Source of the DNA: Vibrio cholerae
GTDB taxonomy: Bacteria; Actinomycetota; Actinomycetes; Actinomycetales; Micrococcaceae
Reading direction: 5' to 3'
NCBI GenBank assembly: GCA_009728235.1
Contig: WNZI01000021.1
Span: 1-51,320 of the forward strand
DNA: 51,320 bases
Part shown: one piece after another, positions 16,832 through 23,700 of the stretch
How the letters are laid out: every line of letters starts with the position of its first letter
How positions within the stretch are numbered: position 1 is the stretch's first letter
The notes under the pieces: model-generated
The model's database searches: none
Seen by the model: only the letters and a program-made list of their open reading frames with translations
What the model was told of the DNA's origin: nothing
Position numbers and translations under genes: made by a program

Positions 16832-17869
16832 TCAGGACCGTTGGGCGGTAAGCTCGGCACGCACGATGTCTGCGCCCGCCGTTAGTGCGCTTAGCTTTTC
16901 GAATGCGACGTTCCGGGGTAGCGGTGCCATACCGCAGTTCGTGCTGGGAATCAGTTTGTCCGGCCCGACGAATGTGAGAGCCGCCCGGAGGGTATCGGCA
17001 ACTTCCTCAGGGGTTTCGATCGTCTCGCTCGCCACATCAATGGCTCCGAGCATGACTTTCTTGCCACGGATGAGTTCAATGAGATCCATCGGGACATGGG
17101 AGTGGTGGCATTCCAGCGAGACGATATCGATGGACGACTGCCGTAGGAGTGGAAACGATTTTTCGTACTGCCGCCACTCTGGCCCGAGGGTCGCCTTCCA
17201 ATCGTTGTTCGCTTTAATCCCGTAGCCGTAGCAGATGTGCACGGCTGTCTCTGCACGTAGTCCTTCTGCCGCTCTTTCCAGCGTGGCTACTCCCCAGTCC
17301 TGTACCTCCTCGTGAAAGACGTTGAATGCGGGTTCATCGAACTGAATGATGTCAACGCCTGCTGCCTCGAGCTCCTTCGCTTCCTCGTTGAGGATCGTCG
17401 CGAACTCCCACGCCAGCGCTTGTCGGCTTTTGTAATGGCGGTCGTAGAGTGTGTCGATCATTGTCATCGGTCCGGGGAGCGTCCACTTGATCGGTTGATC
17501 GGTCTGTCCGCGCAGGAACGTCGCATCCGCGACGAACACGGGTTTGTCACGGCTTACGGCACCGACGACGCTTGGCACGCTCGCGTCGTATCGATCGCGG
17601 ATCCGGACGGTCTCGCGCTGCTTGAAGTCGACCCCGGTGAGATGTTCAATGAACGTCGTGACGAAATGCTGACGCGTCTGTTCCCCGTCGCTGATGATGT
17701 CGATGCCGTGTCGGTGCTGCTCGTGGACGGCGCTGCGGAGGGCATCCTGCTTACCTTCGACCAGCGCGCCGTCGCGTAACTTCCACGGGGACCACAGAGT
17801 CTCTGGCTGCGCGAGCCATGATGGTTTCGGCAAGCTGCCGACGATAGCGGTGGGGAGAAGTGTGTTCAT
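16832..17869 (-). CDS. mesD: MesD-type folate-independent methionine synthase (core-MetE)
   Basis: 345 residues, about half the length of classical MetE and corresponding to its catalytic C-terminal barrel. The zinc/homocysteine ligands are visible: H211 and C213 in VHICYG, E253 in SLECHHSH, and C312 in STNCGMAPL. It begins with IVGSLPKPSWL and includes QFDEPAF. Short core-MetE proteins encoded beside DUF1852 form the MesD family, reported to make methionine from homocysteine without methyl-tetrahydrofolate and to need the DUF1852 protein MesX and oxygen. The methyl donor is not established, as far as I know. It is last in a minus-strand operon, 18 bases after mesX, with GAAAGG before its ATG. 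The operon has a probable SAM riboswitch, so expression should fall when S-adenosylmethionine is plentiful. Confidence 0.88.
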   Translation of the reverse strand: MNTLLPTAIVGSLPKPSWLAQPETLWSPWKLRDGALVEGKQDALRSAVHEQHRHGIDIISDGEQTRQHFVTTFIEHLTGVDFKQRETVRIRDRYDASVPSVVGAVSRDKPVFVADATFLRGQTDQPIKWTLPGPMTMIDTLYDRHYKSRQALAWEFATILNEEAKELEAAGVDIIQFDEPAFNVFHEEVQDWGVATLERAAEGLRAETAVHICYGYGIKANNDWKATLGPEWRQYEKSFPLLRQSSIDIVSLECHHSHVPMDLIELIRGKKVMLGAIDVASETIETPEEVADTLRAALTFVGPDKLIPSTNCGMAPLPRNVAFEKLSALTAGADIVRAELTAQRS

Positions 17870-17887
17870 TTTGATGCCTTTCGCCCG

Positions 17888-18880
17888 TCAGTTGACGGGA
17901 GTGAGATGGTCGGTGACCAAATGTTCCAGGACAAGCTTGTGCGGCGTGATGAGGTGTTCCTCCGTGTACTGCCCCTGCACGACTGCAAGCCGGTTGCGTT
18001 CGATGCGGTCATAATTGATGTCCGTCCGGGTGAAGTCCTGCGATTCCAGGCTCGGCCGGTAGATACTTCCGGCGGTCGAGTTCGCGTTGTAGATTTCCGG
18101 TCGGTAGATCTTCTGGAAACTTTCCATCGTGCTGACGGTGGCGATGAGTTGCAGGTCGGAATAGTCCGTGAGTAGATCGCCGCGGAAATAGAAAGCAAGC
18201 GGTGCTACGGCGCCCCGTGGCATGAAGTAGCGGGCTTGCAGTCCCATCTTCTTGAAATAGTCGTCCGTCAGCGAGAAGTCGTCCTGCTCGTACTCGACGC
18301 CAAGAACCGGGTGGCGGACATCCGTTCGACGATAGGTCCGGCTCGTCGAGACGCTGATACAGATCACCGGCGACTTCGGGAAGTGTTCTCGGTACGCGGC
18401 GGAGTCGAGGAAGCGCTGGAAGAGCACGCCATGCAGCGCACCGAAGTCCTCGGGAACGACGAACTCCGTCGTGCCTTCATTGACCGACGGCAGCCGGATA
18501 CTGAAGTCGTAGTCGCGGACATACGACGAGAAGTTATTTCCCACGATCCCTGCGTGACGTTCCCCGGAGCGCGGGTCGAGGATGTGAATGTCGAGCATCT
18601 CGAGCAGCGGAAAGCGTTGGTGTGCCCCTTGTGCGGAGAACTCGAGCTCGACGGAGACAATGTCGAGCTCGACGACATAATGATCCCGTCGTGCATCACC
18701 TCGCTCCGCAAGGTCGTTCAATCGGTGATCAATCATCTCCAGGACGTTACGGAGGTTCTGCTGCCGATTCTCGCCCCGGGCGAGATTAGCGAAATTCGTG
18801 GTGGCCCTCGACGTGGTCGACGGCACGTAGTGCTCATCGAAACGGGTCGTGGAAATGCTGAAGGTGATCTTATGCGCCAT
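17888..18880 (-). CDS. mesX: MesX (DUF1852), partner of MesD
   Basis: 330 residues, a full-length DUF1852 protein: MAHKITFSISTTRFDEHYVP, then TTNFANLARGENRQQNLRNV, ending LVLEHLVTDHLTPVN. DUF1852 occurs almost always next to the MesD class of methionine synthase and has been shown to be required for its activity. Whether it supplies the methyl group or matures the enzyme is open. The protein is soluble, with no signal or membrane segment. The ATG at 18880 lies 6 bases after the stop of the short upstream reading frame, and its GGAG site lies within the end of that frame, suggesting translational coupling. It precedes mesD in the same operon. Confidence 0.9.
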   Translation of the reverse strand: MAHKITFSISTTRFDEHYVPSTTSRATTNFANLARGENRQQNLRNVLEMIDHRLNDLAERGDARRDHYVVELDIVSVELEFSAQGAHQRFPLLEMLDIHILDPRSGERHAGIVGNNFSSYVRDYDFSIRLPSVNEGTTEFVVPEDFGALHGVLFQRFLDSAAYREHFPKSPVICISVSTSRTYRRTDVRHPVLGVEYEQDDFSLTDDYFKKMGLQARYFMPRGAVAPLAFYFRGDLLTDYSDLQLIATVSTMESFQKIYRPEIYNANSTAGSIYRPSLESQDFTRTDINYDRIERNRLAVVQGQYTEEHLITPHKLVLEHLVTDHLTPVN

Positions 18881-18886
18881 GCGCGG

Positions 18887-19096
18887 TTACTCCAATAGTT
18901 CCGGGATCGTGGTGCCAAGCTCCTTCTGGCGTTGGAGGAGGTCCACCACGGCAGTGGTGAGCAGTCCTTCGAATTCCGGTGTCCGTTCCAGGGTGAACCC
19001 GTCCTCGGCAAAGGTGCGGGCGGCGTTGGCGGCGATCAGTTCCGGTGTGCGCGGCAGCGAGCCGGCGAGGCTGGTGGAGATGCGATCGAGTGTCAT
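18887..19096 (-). CDS. Short MetE-like N-terminal fragment leading the mesXD operon
   Basis: 69 residues: MTLDRISTSLAGSLPRTPEL, then ERTPEFEGLLTTAVVDLLQR. This is the opening segment of a core-MetE-like protein (the SLPRTPEL loop and first helices). It stops after KELGTTIPELLE, where family members normally continue with a DGE motif and the rest of the barrel. Every catalytic residue is absent. The frame itself is clean and starts directly after the riboswitch with AAAGGA seven bases upstream. Its stop lies 6 bases before mesX. It may be a truncated paralogue kept as a translated leader, or a small protein that is natural to MesX/MesD loci. I cannot decide which. Confidence 0.7.
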   Translation of the reverse strand: MTLDRISTSLAGSLPRTPELIAANAARTFAEDGFTLERTPEFEGLLTTAVVDLLQRQKELGTTIPELLE

Positions 19097-19103
19097 GATG
19101 CTG

Positions 19104-19200
19104 TCCTTTCCATCGGTCCTGCCATTAGCACCTTTCCGGACAGGGAATCCGGGGGAAGCTGCAGCGTCATGGAGGCAGGTCTCTCAGCTGCTCTGGATGG
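19104..19200 (-). promoter_or_regulatory. Probable SAM-I (S-box) riboswitch upstream of mesX-mesD
   Basis: On the minus strand the leader contains, in order, AGAGC, the kink-turn-like CTGAGAGA (19180-19187) and CCTGCC (19174-19179). ATGACGCTGCAGC and a CCGGA/TCCGG hairpin (19136-19152) follow. GGTGCTAAT (19124-19132) comes next, then GGCAGG (19118-19123), which pairs with CCTGCC. The outer CCATC/GATGG closes a P1-like stem just before the Shine-Dalgarno AAAGGA (19104-19109). The order and the GGTGCTAAT box fit S-box leaders. One deviation is GCAGCTTCC where GCAACC is usual. The ribosome site directly abutting P1 points to translational control. Confidence 0.7.
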
Positions 19201-19206
19201 TGTGGC

Positions 19207-19620
19207 TTAGGGCTCTAAATCCACCGGTGACGTAAGGCACGCCCCCTCCACGACCATCGGCCGAGCACCAGACGGAGGGGCTGCGCACCATCATGAACAG
19301 CAATCGGTGCGGCGGGAAAGTCTTACGTCATGTGTCCTAGAAATTCGTTGTATGACGACGGGAGGCTCGTCCGCAGCCCGTGAACTGCCTGTAGTCCGTC
19401 GGGGACGTGTCATCGGCATGCATGTTCGCGTCACAGGAAATTACGTGCTTATACTTCCAACAGCTTCATGAACTGTGGCCGCCAAGCTCCGACTTGGTCA
19501 CATACCAACCCCGCGCTCGGTGGGTGGTTCGGATGACGAAGCGGTCCGCATTCGCCCCTCTTCGGGGTACCTGGTGCGGGCAAGAGCTCCCGAAAGGACG
19601 CGGCCCGGTGCCGCCCGCCC
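19207..19620. other. Non-coding region between mesX operon and toxin-antitoxin pair
   Basis: No convincing gene is present. It must hold the promoter of the minus-strand mesXD operon. A motif GACGTAAGGCAC lies at 19229-19240, and its inverted core CTTACGTC at 19322-19329. The 12-mer recurs at 39231-39242, next to another gene of the sulfur region. No clear promoter boxes could be assigned. Confidence 0.45.
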
Positions 19621-19797
19621 ATGGCTACTACTTCCCCAAGTGCTGAGTCCCACGCCGAGGTTCCACTGTCGGCAGTGAGCATTCACGACTACGAAGCATT
19701 GATGGCTCCACGCGAAGCGTTCGTAGACTTCCTCCTGAGACCCCATGTGGTTCTACATCGCTTGGAGAATGCTGGTCTGCCTGCGCTGGCAGTCTGA
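19621..19797 (+). CDS. Putative antitoxin partner of the PIN-domain toxin
   Basis: 58 residues: MATTSPSAESHAEVPLSAVS, then IHDYEALMAPREAFVDFLLR, ending RLENAGLPALAV. Its stop lies three bases before the ATG of the PIN-domain gene, the spacing typical of type II toxin-antitoxin operons where the antitoxin comes first. I do not recognise a known DNA-binding fold. The start is uncertain because no good ribosome site precedes 19621. An internal ATG (MAPREAF) is possible. The identity rests on size, position and an uninterrupted frame, not on a family match. Confidence 0.6.
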   Translation: MATTSPSAESHAEVPLSAVSIHDYEALMAPREAFVDFLLRPHVVLHRLENAGLPALAV

Positions 19798-19800
19798 GGA

Positions 19801-20280
19801 ATGGCACGCACAAGCGGCCTGCTTCTGGATACCGACGTCATCGTGGAGTTGTGGAGCTCACGCCCTTCAACGGCTGTCGTCGATTTTCTTCAGCGGAGGC
19901 GACACTCTCGGATCTTCGTCTCCGCTTTGACGATCGGAGAGCTGCATCTGGTGACCCGGGAGAACCAGCAATACCAGACCATCGGTGCCTGGGTGCAGGA
20001 GTTCGTGGACACCTACAGCTCGAACATTCTTCCCGTCGACGTTGATATCGCCGCTGTATGGGGGCCGATGCTGAGCGACGCCGAGGTGTCCGCAGTCGAT
20101 TCCCTCATTGCCGCGACCGCCATTCATAAGAGCCTTTCCATCGTGTCGGGACATTTGGAGGTCTACCGGAGGTTCGCGGTGTCGGCCATTAATCCCTGGA
20201 TTCCAGAAGCGCAGTCCACCGCGGATGAGGCCCCACCGCTCCCGCGTTCCCGGACAGGACCGGTGACGCAGCCTGTCTAG
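19801..20280 (+). CDS. VapC-like PIN-domain toxin ribonuclease
   Basis: 159 residues. Acidic active-site residues of the PIN fold are in place: D10 and D12 in LLLDTDVIVELW, E47 in LTIGELHLV, and D100 in VSAVDSLIAATA. VapC toxins cut specific RNAs, often initiator tRNA or rRNA, in a Mg-dependent way and are held inactive by the antitoxin. The usual C-terminal segment IVSGHLEVYRRF (in place of VTxNxxDF) is present in variant form. A Pro/Ser-rich tail of 30 residues follows. The upstream small gene is the likely antitoxin. The pair sits between the methionine and transsulfuration genes and may stabilise this island. Confidence 0.87.
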   Translation: MARTSGLLLDTDVIVELWSSRPSTAVVDFLQRRRHSRIFVSALTIGELHLVTRENQQYQTIGAWVQEFVDTYSSNILPVDVDIAAVWGPMLSDAEVSAVDSLIAATAIHKSLSIVSGHLEVYRRFAVSAINPWIPEAQSTADEAPPLPRSRTGPVTQPV

Positions 20281-20328
20281 ACGATTCGACCTCAAGTCCT
20301 AACTACTTCTGCCGAAGGAGCATCTTCG

Positions 20329-21689
20329 ATGAGTACCGGTGACGCTGGCTGTACGGCCACCTCCCAGATCCATGCAGGTTATGAACCGCAGGCGCCCTAC
20401 CGGCCCGTGGCGGTCCCCATCTATCAGACCGCGGCTTACGAATTCCCGGACTACGCGTCGGCCCGGCGCATGTTCGCGTTGAAGGAGCCAGGCTTCACCT
20501 ACACGCGGACCGGTAATCCGACGGTGGCGGTGCTGGAGCAGCGGATCGCCGCGCTCGACGGCGGCGTGGCCGCGCTGGCCACGGCGACCGGGCAGGCCGC
20601 CGTCGCCGTCGCCCTGCTGGCGCTGGTCCGCGGCGGGCAGCACATCGTGGCGTCGTCGAAGCTGTACGGGGGGACGGTGGACCTGCTGACGGACACCTTC
20701 GACGATTTCGGGATCGAGGTCAGCTTCGCCGATCCCGCACATCCCGGTGCCTGGCAGGACGCTGTGCTTCCGACGACGCGGGCCTTCCTGACCGAATCCA
20801 TCGGCAATCCGCTGGCCACGCTGCAGGACCTGCCGGCGATCGCCGCGGTCGCTCATGCCGCCGGGGTGCCGCTGGTGGTGGACAACACGCTGGCGACTCC
20901 CGCCCTGTTCCGGCCCCTCGATCACGGGGCGACATCGTGGTGTATTCGGCCACGAAGTTCCTCGGCGGGCACGGGAGTACCCTCGCGGGCGCCGTGGTCG
21001 ACGGTGGGCGGTTCGATTTCTCCGCCTACCCGGACCGGTGGCCGCAGCTCACCCGTCCCAAGCGCCGCTACGGCGGGGAGATCCTGTGGGAGCGCCACGG
21101 CCACGGCGCGTACCTGGCCCTCGCACGCAGCAAGTACCTGCACGATCTGGGTCCCTCGCTCGCACCGGGCAGTGCCGCGCAGATCCTGCAGGGGCTGGAG
21201 ACCCTGGACATCCGGGTGGCCCGGCACGCCCAGAACACCCGGGACGTCATCCGGTTCCTGGCGGGCCACCCGGCCGTCGCAGCGGTGCATCACCCCTCCG
21301 TTCCGGGCCACCCGCAGGCCGGACTCGCGGCCAGGGACTTTCCGCACGGGGCCGGCAGCGTGTTCTCCTTCGACCTGGCCGCAGAGCCAGGGCAGGTGGG
21401 GGACTTCATCGACCGGCTCCGGCTGTTCAAGCTGGTGGCCAACGTGGGGGACACCCGGTCCCTGGTCGCGCACCCCGCTGCGATGACGCACTGCCGGCTC
21501 ACCCCGGAACAGCGAGCCGCCGCCGGGATCGCAGAAACCACCATCCGGCTCTCCGTGGGTCTGGAAACCGCGGCGGACCTCGTCGCGGACCTGGACCTGG
21601 CGCTGGCCCCGCTGGTGGGTGCCGCGGACATCGCGGCTACTTCTCCGGCGGCAGGGCCCCTGCCGCCTTCGCAGGAAGAGGAGCCTGAC
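20329..21689 (+). CDS. MetY-like O-acetylhomoserine/O-succinylhomoserine sulfhydrylase, frameshifted
   Basis: A PLP-dependent Cys/Met metabolism enzyme. The first 200 residues (HAGYEPQAPYRPVAVPIYQT, FTYTRTGNPTVAVLEQRIAA, ESIGNPLATLQDLPAIAAVA, VVDNTLATPALFRPLDHGA) read from 20329. The protein then continues in another frame with DIVVYSATKFLGGHGSTLAG, where the lysine binds PLP. The break is at 20927-20931, where GGGGCGAC should be GGGGCGGAC: one G missing. The start has AAGGAG eight bases upstream. After the shift the frame runs without a stop into the following MetB-like gene through a linker (AGPLPPSQEEEPD). It would convert O-acetylhomoserine plus sulfide, or a thiol, to homocysteine or methionine, feeding MesD. 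Confidence 0.88.
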
Positions 21690-22895
21690 ATGGCGCAGTA
21701 CACGGGGTTCAATACGACAGCTGTCCACACCGGGCAGGACCCTGATCCGTTGACCGGTGCGGTGATCCCGCCGATCTACCAGACCTCCACTTTCGTGCAG
21801 GACGGGATCAACGTGCTGCGGGCCGGGCACGAGTACAGCCGGGGCTCCAACCCGACCCGCAACGGTTTCGAGGCCCAGCTGGCCGCGCTCGAGCACGGGA
21901 CGGCGGCCTTCGCCTTCGCCTCCGGGCTGGCGGCCGAGGACGCGCTGCTGCGGGCGCTGCTGCGCCCCGGCGATCACATCGTCCTCGGCGGGGACGGCTA
22001 CGGCGGCACCAACCGGCTCATCAACGGGCTGCTGGGCCCGTGGGGTGTGGCGAACACGGCCGTGGACATCACCGACCTGGCGGCGGTGGCCGCAGCGGTC
22101 CGGCTGGGCTCCACCGCGATGCTGTGGGTGGAGACGCCGTCGAACCCGCTGCTGGGCATCGCGGATCTGGCCGGGTGGGCGGCGCTGGCGCACGATGCCG
22201 GGGCTCTGCTCGTGGTGGACAACACGTTCGCCTCGCCCTACCTGCAGCGGCCGTTGGACCTCGGCGCGGACGTGGTGGTGCACTCGACCACCAAGTACAT
22301 CGGCGGGCATTCGGACGTGCTCGGCGGTGCCGTGGTCGTGGCCGACCGTTCCTTCCGCGGCACCGCGCTGGCCGAGACCATCGGCTATCAGCAGTTCGCC
22401 GGCGGCGCGGTCGCCGGGCCGCAGGACTGCTTCCTGGCCGCCCGCGGCCTGAAGACCCTCGGCCTGCGCATGGAGCGGCACACCTCCAATGCCCAGGCTC
22501 TCGCCGAATGGCTCCGGGATCAGCCCGGCGTCGCGGAAGTGCTCTACCCCGGCCTGCCCGAGCACCCGGGCCATGCCCTGGCAGCGCGCCAGATGTCGGG
22601 CTTCGGTGGGATCGTCTCGCTGCGCTTCAGTGCCGGAGAAGCCGCCGCACGGGCGTTCGCCGAATCGACCCGCCTCTTCGCGCTCTCCGTGAGCCTGGGC
22701 GGGGTGGAATCGCTGGTCTGCTACTGCTCGGAGATGACCCACGCCTCGGTCCGCGGGACCCCGCTGGCTGTGCCCACCGACCTGGTCCGGCTGTCCGTCG
22801 GGGTCGAGGACCTGGCAGACCTGCAGGAGGACCTGGCCACTGCGCTGGAGAAGACACGTCGGGCGTCCAGGAGAGCCGTGGCTCTCAGCGCTTGA
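21690..22895 (+). CDS. MetB-like cystathionine gamma-synthase / gamma-lyase family enzyme
   Basis: 401 residues of the Cys/Met PLP family: FNTTAVHTGQDPDPLTGAVI, then PIYQTSTF, YSRGSNPTRNGFEAQLAALE, VVDNTFASPYLQRPLDLGAD and HSTTKYIGGHSD, in which K202 is the PLP lysine. LGGVESLVCYCSEMTHASV gives the C-terminal signature. The sequence favours the gamma-synthase/gamma-lyase branch, but direction (cystathionine synthesis or breakdown) cannot be told. ATG 21690 has GGAAGAGGAG eight bases upstream and can start a separate protein. The upstream MetY-like frame is open into it, so a two-domain fusion is also possible. The C-terminus is closely related to the remnant at 39387-39479. Confidence 0.9.
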   Translation: MAQYTGFNTTAVHTGQDPDPLTGAVIPPIYQTSTFVQDGINVLRAGHEYSRGSNPTRNGFEAQLAALEHGTAAFAFASGLAAEDALLRALLRPGDHIVLGGDGYGGTNRLINGLLGPWGVANTAVDITDLAAVAAAVRLGSTAMLWVETPSNPLLGIADLAGWAALAHDAGALLVVDNTFASPYLQRPLDLGADVVVHSTTKYIGGHSDVLGGAVVVADRSFRGTALAETIGYQQFAGGAVAGPQDCFLAARGLKTLGLRMERHTSNAQALAEWLRDQPGVAEVLYPGLPEHPGHALAARQMSGFGGIVSLRFSAGEAAARAFAESTRLFALSVSLGGVESLVCYCSEMTHASVRGTPLAVPTDLVRLSVGVEDLADLQEDLATALEKTRRASRRAVALSA

Positions 22896-23053
22896 CCCTG
22901 GTGCAGCAGAACACCGCTGTTCCGGGCCTGCTCACTACCCAATACGACGGTCGATGACCCCGTGTTTCCTCATACGACAGCTCGCTTCCCCGGCTCTTGG
23001 ATGCGGGCGCAAACGGTGCTTGATTGAATTCAAACGCCACGAAAGGACCCATC

Positions 23054-23569
23054 ATGTCGGACATCTCGGACCTCAGCCCCCAGCGCCTTCGGCAGGTGTT
23101 GGGACACTTCGCCACCGGGCTCACGGTGATCACGGCGGCGACGCCCACGGGTCCAGCCGGGTTCACCTGCCAGTCCTTCGCCTCCCTCTCGCTCGACCCG
23201 GCGCTGGTCACCTTCAGTCCGGCGCGGTCCTCCACCACCTGGCCTCTGCTCCGTGCAGCGGGACGATTCACCGTGAACATCCTGTCGGCGGAGCACCAGC
23301 ACCTGGCGGGCCAGTTCGCACGCTCGGGCACGGACAAGTTCGCCGGCGTCGACTACACCGCGTCTCCGCTGGGCAACCCGGTCCTGGAGGACGCGCTCGC
23401 CTGGGTGGACTGCGAGCTGCACCAGGAGTACGACGGCGGTGACCACACCATCGTGGTGGGGAGCGTCCGGTCCCTGAGCGCGCGGCTCGACGCCGAACCC
23501 CTGCTGTTCTTCAGGGGCGCCTACGTCGGTGTGCAGTCCCCGACAGCAGTGCTGGAGAGGACTGCATGA
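23054..23569 (+). CDS. FMN reductase (flavin reductase-like domain)
   Basis: 171 residues. QRLRQVLGHFATGLTVITAA, then GFTCQSFASLSLDPALVTFS and FTVNILSAEHQHLAGQFARS are typical of the split-barrel flavin reductases that pass reduced FMN to two-component monooxygenases. HTIVVGSVRSLSA and PLLFFRGAYVGV close the domain. The start at 23054 has GAAAGGACCC upstream; an in-frame ATG at 23024 lacks a ribosome site. The natural partners are the three LLM monooxygenases at 45-50 kb, which need external reduced flavin. In an uninterrupted locus they would lie about 22 kb from it, 15 kb of which is the inserted transposon. Confidence 0.92.
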   Translation: MSDISDLSPQRLRQVLGHFATGLTVITAATPTGPAGFTCQSFASLSLDPALVTFSPARSSTTWPLLRAAGRFTVNILSAEHQHLAGQFARSGTDKFAGVDYTASPLGNPVLEDALAWVDCELHQEYDGGDHTIVVGSVRSLSARLDAEPLLFFRGAYVGVQSPTAVLERTA

Positions 23570-23658
23570 CCATTGCCGGACCCCTTCCCGGCGTCGCACT
23601 CGCAGGCCCGGACCTTTCTGGGTTCGGGGCGGAGTTCTGGCAGGCAGCGCACGACTGA
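23566..23658 (+). CDS. Short reading frame coupled to the flavin reductase
   Basis: 30 residues, MTIAGPLPGVALAGPDLSGF then GAEFWQAAHD. Its ATG overlaps the flavin reductase stop (ATGA), which is usual for a real downstream gene. It is too short to assign and stops 34 bases before the transposon target site. It may be the start of a gene truncated before the transposon inserted, or a small protein. Confidence 0.4.
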   Translation: MTIAGPLPGVALAGPDLSGFGAEFWQAAHD

Positions 23659-23692
23659 CGGTGCGTTCTATTGGGAAGCGCGGTCAGCGCGG

Positions 23693-23700
23693 AGTTTGGC
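23693..23700. repeat. 8-bp target-site duplication, left
   Basis: AGTTTGGC sits directly outside the outer end of the left ISL3 copy. The identical sequence in the same orientation lies outside the right copy at 38654-38661. Eight base pairs is the usual duplication size for ISL3-family elements. Confidence 0.85.

Noticed and set aside
19104..19200. TPP riboswitch, because of the CTGAGA box
   Set aside because: The TPP-specific second half (ACCTGAT and CCAGCG-type segment) is missing, while GGTGCTAAT and the pairing pattern fit a SAM leader. The downstream genes make methionine, not thiamine.
20922..22742. 606-residue open frame on the minus strand
   Set aside because: Antisense shadow of the MetY/MetB-like enzymes, Arg/Gly/Gln-rich and without recognisable domain.
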